64,000 bases of DNA from Prochloraceae cyanobacterium PL24a_bin.78 (GTDB lineage: Bacteria > Cyanobacteriota > Cyanobacteriia > Cyanobacteriales > JANQIW01): assembly GCA_028281945.1 (NCBI GenBank), contig JANQIW010000158.1:21888-85887 (forward strand). The letters run 5' to 3'. The notes under the pieces were generated by a model. It was not told where the DNA came from. It saw only the letters and a list, made by a program, of their open reading frames with translations, and made no database searches. Made by a program: the position numbers and the translations under genes. Below are positions 43,984-55,434 of this stretch, piece by piece (position 1 is the stretch's first letter; each line of letters begins with the position of its first letter).

Positions 43984-44817
43984 CTATAAATCTTTAGTTG
44001 CTTCAGCAAAAGCGGCACATACAAAAGGAGCATTTGATACTTTTCGATAACAACATCCAGTCCAAAACCAAGAGCGACGCTTATTATAGATAAATAATTC
44101 TCCTCTAGTGAGTGATTCTTTTTGGATAACATCATGAAGAGAACTAATTAAAGCATATAAAGCAGTTTGGGATTCAATATCTTTAGCTTTAACTAACGAA
44201 AAATCTCCAGTAATTTCAATTTTACCATTTGGTAAAGTAGTTATTAAGTTTTTCCATGGAGAAGAAATAATTTCACCTTGGGAATCCTGAAATTGAAACT
44301 GAAAACGAGGAGATGATAATATAGACTTGCAGTGAGAACTTAACTTGCCAATAGCCTCATGAAAATCAGCAAAATAGATTTCAATAGGAGTATCATTATT
44401 TAAGCTCAAAACCATAACATATTCTGAAGCATAACTAGGATTATGATTAGGAGAAAATTTATGAATTACATGATTAGCCTTTTCTTCTTGATAGGATAAA
44501 GGTTTTAGATGGCAAGTAGAAGCTATTCCAGTAAGAATCGCCTCACATACAAAATTGTTTTGTCCACTATGATCTAATAAAAGATGAGAATCTATCGGTA
44601 GATTAGTTATTTTTGCAAAAGATAATCCATTAGGTTGCTGAATTTTTTCTAGCAATTTCTTGATTTCATCTGTTAAATATATTTCAGCTAACTTAGCTGC
44701 ATCAATTATGGCAGAAGGATTTCCATGGCTTAATGCCGATAAATTTTCTGCTTTTTCAAGCCAAGCTTGACGATTTAATTCTGGGAGTTGAGCTAAGTTA
44801 TTCACAAGCATTTTCAT
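43984..44817 (-). CDS. Clavaminate-synthase-like (TauD-type) protein, probably degenerate
   Basis: A 277-residue protein. Its layout follows non-heme iron oxygenases of the clavaminate synthase/VioC group: SFAKITNLPID near 66-76 corresponds to the N-terminal strand, LSSPRFQFQFQDSQGE to the middle core, and GELFIYNKRRSWFWTG near 242-257 to the strand that normally reads GDLLxxDNRRxxHGR. The distal iron-binding His seems replaced by Trp, and I find no clear His-x-Asp/Glu pair. It could be an inactive homologue, use different ligands, or belong elsewhere. No signal peptide. It is next to the STAND gene but on the other strand. Family assignment is tentative. Confidence 0.5.
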   Translation of the reverse strand: MKMLVNNLAQLPELNRQAWLEKAENLSALSHGNPSAIIDAAKLAEIYLTDEIKKLLEKIQQPNGLSFAKITNLPIDSHLLLDHSGQNNFVCEAILTGIASTCHLKPLSYQEEKANHVIHKFSPNHNPSYASEYVMVLSLNNDTPIEIYFADFHEAIGKLSSHCKSILSSPRFQFQFQDSQGEIISSPWKNLITTLPNGKIEITGDFSLVKAKDIESQTALYALISSLHDVIQKESLTRGELFIYNKRRSWFWTGCCYRKVSNAPFVCAAFAEATKDL

Positions 44818-45154
44818 ATTGAAATGATCTTCTTCCTCTAATTTAAGTTGCCTCTAATATCTACATCAGATCAAGGCACTTTTCCTTATGCAGATTTGCT
44901 TGTAATATTTTAACATAATTTTCCTGACTTTGTCATGTTAAGGATTAAAATACCTGATTGAAAGCCTTGATGGATTTGTTATAATATTATTTATTAGGGA
45001 AAATACTCATAACTTATTGTCAAAGGGTTATCAAAGTTATTCCCTCAAAAAACTATAAAATAATCCACTCATCGTTAGTCATGGTTTTTCAAGGAAAAAT
45101 GATGAAATACATCCTGTATAAAAAAAATTAATAAAAATTTCAAAAGAGGAAGAT
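44818..45154. other. Divergent intergenic region before the STAND gene
   Basis: 337 AT-rich bases. It holds the promoter at 44958-44985 and a leader of about 160 bases, in which I see no stable hairpin or peptide other than a 15-residue frame without a good ribosome site. Confidence 0.5.
44958..44985 (+). promoter_or_regulatory. Promoter of the STAND-kinase-ligA gene run
   Basis: -35 TTGAAA (44958-44963) and perfect -10 TATAAT (44980-44985) with a 16-base spacer. Transcription would start near 44992, about 160 bases before the first start codon, leaving a long leader. Confidence 0.65.
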
Positions 45155-46510
45155 ATGGATTATCAAGAAGCACTTACCATTGTTAATCAAGCGATATCTA
45201 GCAAAATAGGTAGACTACTAAGAGATGTAGAAATAATGGTATTTCGAGGTTCTTGGTTGGGTTTAACTTATGATCAAATGGCTAAAGATTCTCCTTATGA
45301 ATCAAACTATCTTAAAGGAGATGTGGGCCATAAATTATGGAAAATGCTCTCTTGTGCATTAGGAGAGGAGGTAAGCAAAAGGAATTTTAAAGCAGCAGTG
45401 GAAAGAGCTGGATTGCAATTTCTTGAACAAAGAGAAGACAAGGAAAAGCCTAGCTTAATATCTGAAACTGTCTCTAATTCTAAGGAAGATAATTTTAACC
45501 AAGATAATTCTAAGCAAGATTGGGATCGAACGATGGATGTATCAGTTTTTTATGGTAGATCCAAAGAACTAACTCAATTAGAGGAATGGATTCTCAAGAA
45601 AAATTGCCGAATTGTAGCATTAATAGGGATGGCAGGAATTGGAAAAACATCTTTATCAGTTAAATTAGCAGAAAAAATCCACCATAACTTTGAATATCTA
45701 ATTTGGAGAAGCTTAGATTATGCACCATCATTACACAAACTAATAGAAGATCTAGTGTTTTTTTTATCTGATGGTGAACAAAAAGAGATACCAGATGTAG
45801 ATGAGGAAGCAATTTTAGTCTTAATGAACTATTTGAGAAAGCATAGATGTTTATTAGTATTAGACGACTGGGAAAACATTTTACCAGAATGGAACTTAGA
45901 TCCTGAATATGGTGAAAAATATCAAAGTTATGGTAACTTGATTAAACAAATTGGGGAACAACGTCATCAAAGTTGTTTAATTTTAAATAGTAGAGAAAAA
46001 CCCCACGAAATCAATTTAGTAGAGGGGAAATATGTCTATTCTTTACAAATTGAAGGATTAGGAAAAGCAGCTAAAGAAATCTTAAAAGATAAAGATTTAT
46101 TAAATCCAGAAGATTGGGAAGAATTAATCAGAATTTATCGGGGGAATCCTTTAGCATTAAAATTAATTGCTACTAGAATTAAACAAGTATTTGATGGAAA
46201 AGTTTCTGAATTTTTGGATTTAGGAAGCACCATGATTATTGATGAATTTAAGGAAGAATTAGATGAACAGTTTAATAACCGTTTATCAGATTTAGAAAAA
46301 GAGATTATGTTCTGTCTGGCAAAAAATCAAAAACCCATTTCTTTTTATCAATTACAACAATCTTTGCAACTAGATTCAGTTTCCAATTTAATAGAAGCTT
46401 TAAACTCGTTATTTTGGTTATCTTTGATAGAAAAAATCTCGACAAAAGAAATACTTTTTACCCTCCAACCTGTGATCAGAAAATATGTAAATAAAATGGT
46501 AAATAGGTAA
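45155..46510 (+). CDS. NB-ARC (STAND) ATPase with vMAP-type N-terminal HTH, no repeat sensor
   Basis: A 451-residue protein. Residues 1-85 match the helix-turn-helix domain found at the N-terminus of many cyanobacterial NB-ARC/WD40 and vWA-MoxR-associated proteins (VFRGSWLGLTYDQMAK, then YLKGDVGHKLWKMLS, then EEVSKRNFKAAVERAG). An acidic linker spans 92-128. The NB-ARC NTPase has Walker A GMAGIGKT (158-165), Walker B LLVLDDWE (233-240) and GNPLALKLIA near 328-337; the winged-helix part follows to 451. The usual C-terminal WD40 or TPR sensor is absent. Strong AGAGGA ribosome site. The kinase gene starts 48 bases downstream. A signalling or defence switch is inferred from the family. Confidence 0.85.
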   Translation: MDYQEALTIVNQAISSKIGRLLRDVEIMVFRGSWLGLTYDQMAKDSPYESNYLKGDVGHKLWKMLSCALGEEVSKRNFKAAVERAGLQFLEQREDKEKPSLISETVSNSKEDNFNQDNSKQDWDRTMDVSVFYGRSKELTQLEEWILKKNCRIVALIGMAGIGKTSLSVKLAEKIHHNFEYLIWRSLDYAPSLHKLIEDLVFFLSDGEQKEIPDVDEEAILVLMNYLRKHRCLLVLDDWENILPEWNLDPEYGEKYQSYGNLIKQIGEQRHQSCLILNSREKPHEINLVEGKYVYSLQIEGLGKAAKEILKDKDLLNPEDWEELIRIYRGNPLALKLIATRIKQVFDGKVSEFLDLGSTMIIDEFKEELDEQFNNRLSDLEKEIMFCLAKNQKPISFYQLQQSLQLDSVSNLIEALNSLFWLSLIEKISTKEILFTLQPVIRKYVNKMVNR

Positions 46511-46558
46511 ATGATAATCTTATAAATTTAACATTAAACAATTAAAAAGAGGTAAAAA

Positions 46559-48067
46559 ATGAACCTTAATAATAATAATAATAGGGAGGATTTAATCTGC
46601 GGGCAATACCAGATTATTAAGCTTTTAGAAGAAAGCAAATTTAGTACCATTTACTTAGCAGAAGATACTCGTCTTCCTAGTCACCCTCGGTGTTTTGTGA
46701 AAAAATTAAAACTTAATCATAGTGATCCAAAAGTTTTAACAACTGCTAAACGATTGTTAGACAGAGAAGCCAATACTTTATATAAATTAACAGAACATCC
46801 TCAAATTCCTAGACTTTTAGCTCATTGTCAGGAAAATGAACAATTGTATCTGATTGAAGAATTTATTGAAGGGGAAAATTTAAGTAAAGAAATAATTGAA
46901 GGAGAACAATGGAATGAGGAATTAGTTAAAAATTTTTTAGAAGAAATTCTAAATATTTTAGTTGAGATTCAAAAACATCGAGTAATTCATAGAGATTTAA
47001 AACCCTCAAATTTAATGCGAAGAGCATCCGATGGCAAAATTGTTATTGTTGATTTTGGTTCAGTCAAAGAAATAAGAACCCATATGAGCAGTAGCAAAAC
47101 CATTATTGTAGGGACTCCGGGTTATATGCCTCCAGAACAACTCAATGGAAAACCCCAATTAAATAGCGATATCTATGCTTTAGGGATGATTTGTATTCAA
47201 GCTTTAACAGGGAAGTTACCTCGTCAATTAGAGCGAGATGATAAAGGGGAAACTATCTGGCGCAATTATGCTAAGGTTAGTCGTAAATTTGCCAATATTT
47301 TAGATAATATGATTCGCTCTAAAGCTTCTGAGCGTTATCAATCAGCTAATCAAGTTTTAAATGCACTCAAGAGTTTGAAAAATTCAAATTATAAATTTTC
47401 TTTGCCATTATTTTCTCTTCATAAAAAATCCAATATAAAATATAACATCAAAATTAATCCTACTTATTTAATATTAATTTTTAGCACATTATTAAACCTA
47501 TTTTTTCTAGGAAATTTTTTTGAGAAAGAACTTGAAAAGCCTTTATCAAAATTTGATTATATTCATTCTCAAGGAGGTTTAAGACTCAAATATTCACCAG
47601 ATATACTATTAATTAGACAACAAAAAAATACTTATTCTAATAATACTAATAAAGCAATTTTTTCTCTTCATCATTTTTGTCCCTGTGTTTTTTACACGCC
47701 AATTGTCACAGTAGAAACTGAAAATTTAGAAAATATATCCAAAAATACCGAAAATCAACTATCATTATTTCTAGAAAACAATGAAAATCAAACAACATTT
47801 ATCAAATATTTAGGACAAAACCTGAATAAAAATTATCTTCAAGAAAATTATCTAAAAGAAAAAAAACTTACTACTCTTAAAGTTAAAGAAAGTATTGATA
47901 AAAGTATGAGACCTCATTTAACAAAGCAGGAAAAATGGATAGTAAAAAATAATATCCTATACTTGATAACATATAAAGCAACCAAAAGTAAATATCATCA
48001 ATGTTTAAATATTGTAGAAGAAATGATAAACTCAATACAGATAGAACAACAAAAAATTAAATTTTAG
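46559..48067 (+). CDS. Membrane Ser/Thr protein kinase with PsbP-like extracytoplasmic domain
   Basis: A 502-residue Hanks-type kinase of the common cyanobacterial family. The catalytic loop HRDLKPSN begins at His144, Asp165 starts DFG, and GTPGYMPPEQ lies near 185. The nucleotide lysine is in CFVKKLK near 49. The glycine-rich loop reads LEESKFSTIYLAED, so all three glycines of GxGxxG are missing; activity may be reduced or the protein may be a pseudokinase. A single transmembrane helix covers about 298-320. The C-terminal 180 residues resemble PsbP/Mog1-like sensor domains seen in related kinases (ending YHQCLNIVEEMINSIQI). AGAGG ribosome site 7 bases before ATG. Lies between the STAND and ligase genes. 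Confidence 0.9.
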   Translation: MNLNNNNNREDLICGQYQIIKLLEESKFSTIYLAEDTRLPSHPRCFVKKLKLNHSDPKVLTTAKRLLDREANTLYKLTEHPQIPRLLAHCQENEQLYLIEEFIEGENLSKEIIEGEQWNEELVKNFLEEILNILVEIQKHRVIHRDLKPSNLMRRASDGKIVIVDFGSVKEIRTHMSSSKTIIVGTPGYMPPEQLNGKPQLNSDIYALGMICIQALTGKLPRQLERDDKGETIWRNYAKVSRKFANILDNMIRSKASERYQSANQVLNALKSLKNSNYKFSLPLFSLHKKSNIKYNIKINPTYLILIFSTLLNLFFLGNFFEKELEKPLSKFDYIHSQGGLRLKYSPDILLIRQQKNTYSNNTNKAIFSLHHFCPCVFYTPIVTVETENLENISKNTENQLSLFLENNENQTTFIKYLGQNLNKNYLQENYLKEKKLTTLKVKESIDKSMRPHLTKQEKWIVKNNILYLITYKATKSKYHQCLNIVEEMINSIQIEQQKIKF

Positions 48068-48068
48068 A

Positions 48069-48112
48069 TCAAACAATTAAAACTAAAAATTAAAACTAAA
48101 AATTAAAACTAT
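48069..48112. repeat. 13-base tandem repeat before ligA
   Basis: Three copies of AATTAAAACTAAA lie between the kinase stop and the ligA start. They leave no recognisable Shine-Dalgarno site. Confidence 0.8.
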
Positions 48113-48114
48113 AA

Positions 48115-50736
<2,622 letters not shown>

Positions 50737-50874
50737 ATAATAAATAGTATTAATTGAATTTAATTATGCTTAAACGAACAATATTTTTAGGAATATTTAA
50801 TAATTAAAGTTATCCAATCGTAAGATAATAAATGAGGTAATTTAGATAATCAACTAATCAAAGGAGAAATAAAA

Positions 50875-51183
50875 ATGCCTCAAGTACAACATATCGTATT
50901 AGTTCAATACAAACAAGATACTCCACAAGAAAAGATTGATGAAATTTTCACTAGACTAGGGGATCTTCAAAATGAAATTAAGGGAATATTATCTTATACT
51001 TATGGACCAAATTCTAGTCCTGAAAACTTGAATCAAGGTTATAGTCATGGATTTACCATGGTTTTTGCCAGCCCTGAAGTTCGAGATGAGTATTTAAATA
51101 ATGAAACTCATCAAGCTATTGGCGCAGAGATTTTAGATAATAGTTATAATATCTTAGTTCTTGACTATAATTTTGAGCCATAG
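50875..51183 (+). CDS. Dabb (stress-responsive dimeric alpha-beta barrel) protein
   Basis: A 102-residue single Dabb domain. QHIVLVQYKQDTPQEKIDEI at the start, GILSYTYGPNSSPENLNQGYSHGFTMVF in the middle and HQAIGAEILDN near the end are typical. Such proteins are small dimers, some with roles in stress or as cyclases; no reaction can be assigned. GGAG ribosome site about 8 bases before the ATG. It follows ligA by 138 bases and converges with the toxin gene. Confidence 0.88.
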   Translation: MPQVQHIVLVQYKQDTPQEKIDEIFTRLGDLQNEIKGILSYTYGPNSSPENLNQGYSHGFTMVFASPEVRDEYLNNETHQAIGAEILDNSYNILVLDYNFEP

Positions 51184-51279
51184 ATTTAAGAATAATATTA
51201 GGTTATTTTAAAATGTATAATCCACTAAAGGAAGTATCAATAATCTATTTACTTAAAAACATAATCGAGATCTTTAAAA

Positions 51280-51549
51280 TTATTCAAAAATCTCCGAGTG
51301 ACTTCCTGTACGTAAAAGAATTAGAGATTCAGCTTCAATCTTATAGATGAGAAGCCAATCTGGTTCAATATGACATTCACGATAACCTTTCCAATTTCCA
51401 GAAAGATAATTATCTCTGTAAACAGAAGGAAGTTGATTTCCGGCTTGTAAAATTTCTAAAGTTGTTTTTAATTTTTGTATATCCTTCCCTTGTTTAGTTA
51501 TTTTTTTAGAATCTTTCTTTAATTGACTTGTTATCCTTATACTATACAT
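51280..51549 (-). CDS. YafQ-family mRNA interferase toxin
   Basis: An 89-residue RelE/YafQ-type ribosome-dependent ribonuclease. GNWKGYRECHIEPDWLLIY (52-70) and LLRTGSHSEIF (78-88) give the family residues His60, Asp64, Arg80, His84 and Phe88. The position that, from memory, carries another catalytic His in E. coli YafQ (D-H before the LxGxWKGY block) is Asn47 here, so activity may be weakened. It follows the antitoxin gene by 6 bases, the usual antitoxin-first order. Confidence 0.93.
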   Translation of the reverse strand: MYSIRITSQLKKDSKKITKQGKDIQKLKTTLEILQAGNQLPSVYRDNYLSGNWKGYRECHIEPDWLLIYKIEAESLILLRTGSHSEIFE

Positions 51550-51555
51550 TATTTT

Positions 51556-51744
51556 TTATTCATGTATAGAATTAAACAATTCATCTACACTTTCGTATGA
51601 TTCTAAATTTTCATGATTTTCTGCTTCAATCATTGCGGCTTTAGTTTCTCTGTTAGGCTTTTTATCATGGCAATTTGGATTATTATTATTTTTTTTTGAC
51701 TTTTGAACAATCAATTTTTCAAGCTTATCAAGATTGGAGTTCAT
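51556..51744 (-). CDS. RelB/DinJ-like antitoxin
   Basis: A 62-residue antitoxin partner of the YafQ-like toxin. The C-terminal half (RETKAAMIEAENH, then SYESVDELFNSIHE) matches the toxin-neutralising region of RelB/DinJ proteins. The N-terminal half is Lys/Asn-rich (KSKKNNNNPNCHDKK) and shows no clear ribbon-helix-helix, so how it binds DNA is unclear. AGAGAG ribosome site before the ATG. The promoter and a palindromic operator lie at 51777-51815. Confidence 0.8.
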   Translation of the reverse strand: MNSNLDKLEKLIVQKSKKNNNNPNCHDKKPNRETKAAMIEAENHENLESYESVDELFNSIHE

Positions 51745-51776
51745 TATAGTAATTCTCTCTATCTACTAAATCTTCT

Positions 51777-51815
51777 ATATAGCTATATTATACCACAAAA
51801 TTGGATTATTGATAA
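51777..51815 (-). promoter_or_regulatory. TA promoter with palindromic operator
   Basis: On the minus strand -35 TTATCA (51810-51815) and perfect -10 TATAAT (51787-51792) have a 17-base spacer. The perfect 12-base palindrome ATATAGCTATAT (51777-51788) overlaps the end of the -10, where an autoregulating antitoxin would be expected to bind. Confidence 0.7.
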
Positions 51816-51848
51816 ATCCCATAAATAATAGCCACAACATGAAAGAAT

Positions 51849-51879
51849 AATGGTGCATTTTAATAATAAACACACCATT
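51849..51879 (-). terminator. Hairpin after aspS
   Basis: AATGGTG and CACCATT form a 7-bp stem with a 17-base loop, 25 bases after the aspS stop codon, followed by ATTCTTTC on the minus strand. Moderate terminator. Confidence 0.5.
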
Positions 51880-51903
51880 TTATTTGTTGTTTTATTGTTT
51901 TAT

Positions 51904-53706
51904 TTAATTCTCTTCCTCTTTCTTAGGAGGCTTGTAAGTAGAAGCCACTTCCAATTCCTTTAACTGCTTTTTATCCACAGTAGCAGGCGCATCAGTTAAC
52001 AAACAACTAGCCTGTTGAGTTTTAGGAAAAGCAATCACATTACGAATGGAATCTTCACCAGCCAATAACATAACTAAACGATCTAAACCATAAGCAATTC
52101 CACCATGAGGAGGAGTGCCATATTCAAAAGCTTCTAATAAAAAGCCAAATTTATTAATAGCTTCCTCCATAGATAAACCAATAGTTTGAAATACCTTTTC
52201 TTGAATATCTCGCTGATAAATTCTCAGGCTACCTCCACCAATTTCAATACCATTTAAAACTAAATCATAGGCTTGTGCTCTAGCAGTTTTTAAATCATTA
52301 ATATCTTCTAAATTAGGTGCAGTAAATGGATGATGTAATGCTTCTAATCGTTTCTCATCCTCATTCCATTCAAACATGGGGAAATCAGTTATCCATAAAA
52401 GATTCATTTTATTGCTATCAATTAAACCTAACTCTTCTCCTATTACTAAACGAAGACGATCGAGAGACTTATTAACAGTATTAATATCCCCTGCGCCAAA
52501 TAATAATAAATGACCAGGTTTAGCTTGAGTCAAATTTAAAATTGTTTCCTTTTGTTCAGCACTAAGATTATCTTTAATAGCCCCAATAGTTTCAATTTGA
52601 TTATCATCTTTTACCCTAATAAAAGCAATACCTTTAGCACCAGCTTCACAAGCCTTAGTAAACAAATCTCCACCCGGTTTAATTCTGACATTAGAGATTA
52701 AATCATTGCCTCCTGGAATGGGTAAAATCTTAACAATTCCACCACTTTTAATAGCACCAGAAAAAACTTTAAAACCAGAATCTTTTACAATTTCAGAAAC
52801 ATCAACTAACTCCAAACCAAAACGAGTATCTGGGCGATCGGTTCCATAACGCAACATAGCATCAGCATAAGTTAGGCGAGGAAATGGACGAATAAGGTCA
52901 ATGTTTTTAACAGTTTTAAAAATATAACTAATCAATGATTCATTAAGATCGAGAATCTCCTCTTGAGACATAAAACTCATTTCCATGTCTAACTGAGTAA
53001 ATTCAGGTTGTCTATCGGCCCGTAAATCTTCATCCCGAAAACAACGGGCAATTTGATAGTAACGATCGAAACCAGAAACCATCAATAATTGCTTAAAAAT
53101 TTGAGGAGACTGAGGTAAAGCATACCAACTGCCGAGATTCACCCGAGAAGGCACAAGATAATCCCTGGCACCTTCAGGAGTAGAGCGAGTGAGAATAGGA
53201 GTTTCCACTTCGATAAAGTTGTATTCATCTTCCAAAAAGCGTCGCATGGCTTTTACCACTTGATGACGCAAAAGGAGGTTTTGATTCATACGACTTCGAC
53301 GTAAATCCAGATAGCGATATTTAAGACGAGATTCTTCTTTAACAGATTCCGAATCCACCGTAGAGATTTGAAAAGGTAATTGTTTGTTAACACTATTAAG
53401 GATTTCGATTTTTTCGGCATAAATTTCCACTTCACCGGTAGGTATTTTCGGATTAAGTGATTCTGGTGGACGTTGACTAACTCTCCCGATTATTTTAGCT
53501 ACATATTCATTCCGCAAAGATTCTGCATCTGAATAAGATTGTGGAGTTCTTTGGGGATCGCTAACTATTTGAATTATACCTGTGCGATCGCGGAGATCGA
53601 TAAAAATCACACCTCCGTGATCCCGACGACGATCGACCCAACCACAAAGAGTAACAGTCTGGTCAAGATCTTGTGAAGAAAGAGTTCCGCAATAATTCGT
53701 TCGCAT
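51904..53706 (-). CDS. aspS: Aspartyl-tRNA synthetase
   Basis: A 600-residue class IIb synthetase. The N-terminal OB fold ([23 protein letters not shown]) binds the anticodon. Motif 2 is [20 protein letters not shown] near 215-234 and motif 3 is [15 protein letters not shown] near 545-560. The large bacterial insertion domain (about 290-420) is present. Whether it is specific for Asp or charges both Asp and Asn tRNA cannot be told here. Transcribed alone, divergent from the TerB-like gene. Confidence 0.97.
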   Translation of the reverse strand: MRTNYCGTLSSQDLDQTVTLCGWVDRRRDHGGVIFIDLRDRTGIIQIVSDPQRTPQSYSDAESLRNEYVAKIIGRVSQRPPESLNPKIPTGEVEIYAEKIEILNSVNKQLPFQISTVDSESVKEESRLKYRYLDLRRSRMNQNLLLRHQVVKAMRRFLEDEYNFIEVETPILTRSTPEGARDYLVPSRVNLGSWYALPQSPQIFKQLLMVSGFDRYYQIARCFRDEDLRADRQPEFTQLDMEMSFMSQEEILDLNESLISYIFKTVKNIDLIRPFPRLTYADAMLRYGTDRPDTRFGLELVDVSEIVKDSGFKVFSGAIKSGGIVKILPIPGGNDLISNVRIKPGGDLFTKACEAGAKGIAFIRVKDDNQIETIGAIKDNLSAEQKETILNLTQAKPGHLLLFGAGDINTVNKSLDRLRLVIGEELGLIDSNKMNLLWITDFPMFEWNEDEKRLEALHHPFTAPNLEDINDLKTARAQAYDLVLNGIEIGGGSLRIYQRDIQEKVFQTIGLSMEEAINKFGFLLEAFEYGTPPHGGIAYGLDRLVMLLAGEDSIRNVIAFPKTQQASCLLTDAPATVDKKQLKELEVASTYKPPKKEEEN

Positions 53707-53829
53707 ATTTTATGTTCTAAGATACTACAATAATATACAGTGTTTTTGTAAGGTAACAGAATTTTAGCGTGGAAAATCAAATCTCAAGATATTCTTTGCT
53801 ATTGCTAAATAGATTAACTCAATAATCTT

Positions 53830-53858
53830 TTGTCAATTATCCATTGTTATAGTATTAT
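53830..53858 (+). promoter_or_regulatory. Promoter of the TerB-like gene
   Basis: -35 TTGTCA (53830-53835) and -10 TATTAT (53853-53858) with a 17-base spacer, 35 bases before the start codon. Confidence 0.65.
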
Positions 53859-53892
53859 CTGTAACAGAAATAACTAGAGAGGAAAACAATTA

Positions 53893-54345
53893 ATGGGTCT
53901 ATTCGATCGATTTACCAAACATAGTAAAAATAACCAAAATTCATTAAATTTTAGTGCATCTGAAGCATTTGCAGCGATTGTCTTAATAGTTATTGCCGCT
54001 GATGGTTATTTATCTGAGAGAGAAATTAGTTTACTAAATACCATTTTAGGTAGAATGCAACTTTATCGTCAAACTTCTGTTGAAGAGATGAGAAAAATGT
54101 TTGACGAACTCTGTGGACTTCTTAAAAGTGAAGGACCTGAAATCTTATTAAAAGCAGGATTAGCGGCTTTACCTAAAGATCTTTATGATACTACTTTCGC
54201 CGTAGCTACTGATTTAGTTTTGGCTGATGGAAAAGTTACAGATGAAGAAGAGGATATTTTAGCAGATCTCCGTCAGGAGTTAGATCTTTCTGAAGAAATT
54301 GTAGAAGAAATTATTAATGTAATGATTATTAAGAACAAAGGTTAA
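53893..54345 (+). CDS. TerB-like protein
   Basis: A 150-residue helical protein of the TerB family. Two DG motifs with acidic surroundings (VIAADGYLSEREISLL near 35-50 and LADGKVTDEEEDIL near 112-126) give the typical internal pseudo-repeat with metal-binding carboxylates. Single TerB proteins are common in cyanobacteria outside tellurite-resistance operons, and the physiological role is unclear. AGAGG ribosome site precedes the ATG. Confidence 0.88.
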   Translation: MGLFDRFTKHSKNNQNSLNFSASEAFAAIVLIVIAADGYLSEREISLLNTILGRMQLYRQTSVEEMRKMFDELCGLLKSEGPEILLKAGLAALPKDLYDTTFAVATDLVLADGKVTDEEEDILADLRQELDLSEEIVEEIINVMIIKNKG

Positions 54346-54462
54346 GTATAAAATAGGCTTTTTTCTAATAACATTTATAGCTATTCAATATAGTTTGAGC
54401 TAAAATAGAGGTTAACAAGTATTTATTACTTTGAATTTTACCTTTTTGCTAATTTTTTTGAC

Positions 54463-55074
54463 TTATTCTTGTCGAACTCCTTGAGGAACTCCAATCGGAG
54501 AAATATTAGCAATGGTCTTTAGATTTTGAGTGCGAATTAATTCACTAAAATTTAAACTCAAACGACCTTCTATTTCAGCTACTGCTTCTATGGCTGACAA
54601 TAAATGTGCTGCGGCTTCGGTTTCGATATAACCTCTTCTTTGAGCTACTTTGATAGCAGTTTCATCTGCTTCTAACTCTTTTTGGATGCTACGATTATTC
54701 CGCCAGATTTGACTTGCTGCTATAGCACTTAAGCCCCCCGCCACCACTATACCAACGGAATCTCCTTGGATTCCTTCTAAAGCTACTCCTAACAATCCTG
54801 CCAATACTATCCCTCTATCCCAGCTTGGTTTAAACCATTTAATCCCCAATACATTACTTACCGCTCTTAATAACAATAAATCTCTTTGTGGTTTACTAAG
54901 TCGCCGCCACAAATTAAAATTAATATATATATATCTATCACTCATTTTCCATGGCATAGGAAATGGAGCATTAATTACCTGATTTTGTTGGGATTTACTA
55001 ACTATTTTGGTATACATTCGCCCAGAAGCGGGCATTAAATCTAGTAAACGACGAATTTCAGGCTCTATATTCAT
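54463..55074 (-). CDS. DUF3318 protein
   Basis: A 203-residue protein of the cyanobacterial DUF3318 family. The N-terminus EIRRLLDLMPASGRM and the block FNLWRRLSKPQRDLLLLR are typical. Two hydrophobic segments (about 88-100 and 104-120) suggest membrane association, and the segment KELEADETAIKVAQRRGY resembles the zinc-ligand helix of M48-type peptidases, but the HExxH motif is absent. It overlaps the end of the 66-residue gene by 17 bases, with an AGGA ribosome site inside that gene, indicating translational coupling. Confidence 0.85.
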   Translation of the reverse strand: MNIEPEIRRLLDLMPASGRMYTKIVSKSQQNQVINAPFPMPWKMSDRYIYINFNLWRRLSKPQRDLLLLRAVSNVLGIKWFKPSWDRGIVLAGLLGVALEGIQGDSVGIVVAGGLSAIAASQIWRNNRSIQKELEADETAIKVAQRRGYIETEAAAHLLSAIEAVAEIEGRLSLNFSELIRTQNLKTIANISPIGVPQGVRQE

Positions 55075-55258
55075 CTTTTCCTTGATTGTAATTATCTTGC
55101 ATTTTGCTAGATTTTTGCCAACACTTTTCTAAAAACCTTATCTTATATAAGTACCAAAACTTACTTGGTTTCCAGATTGAATTACTTTCTTGACTCATAA
55201 TTGGTTGATTTAAATATTCCCATGTGGCTAGCCAAGTTTGGATTATTTTCCGATCCAT
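55058..55258 (-). CDS. Small basic hypothetical protein coupled to DUF3318
   Basis: A 66-residue protein that I do not recognise, rich in Trp, Lys and Gln (six tryptophans). It has a very good GGAGA ribosome site 6-7 bases before the ATG, and its end overlaps the DUF3318 start. Both points support a real gene. No signal peptide or membrane helix. Function unknown. Confidence 0.65.
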   Translation of the reverse strand: MDRKIIQTWLATWEYLNQPIMSQESNSIWKPSKFWYLYKIRFLEKCWQKSSKMQDNYNQGKDEYRA

Positions 55259-55434
55259 TTTTTTTCTCCATATAATGTTAACATTTCGCTTTAAATCTTA
55301 AGATCCTATAATCCTAAGATCTTAATTCTAAGATGACAAATTTTGTGTTAATTATCCTTGGTGATAATTCACCAATATTCTACTTATCATTTGAAATTTT
55401 CAGTATTTATACTAAATCTATCAATTTATTTTAC

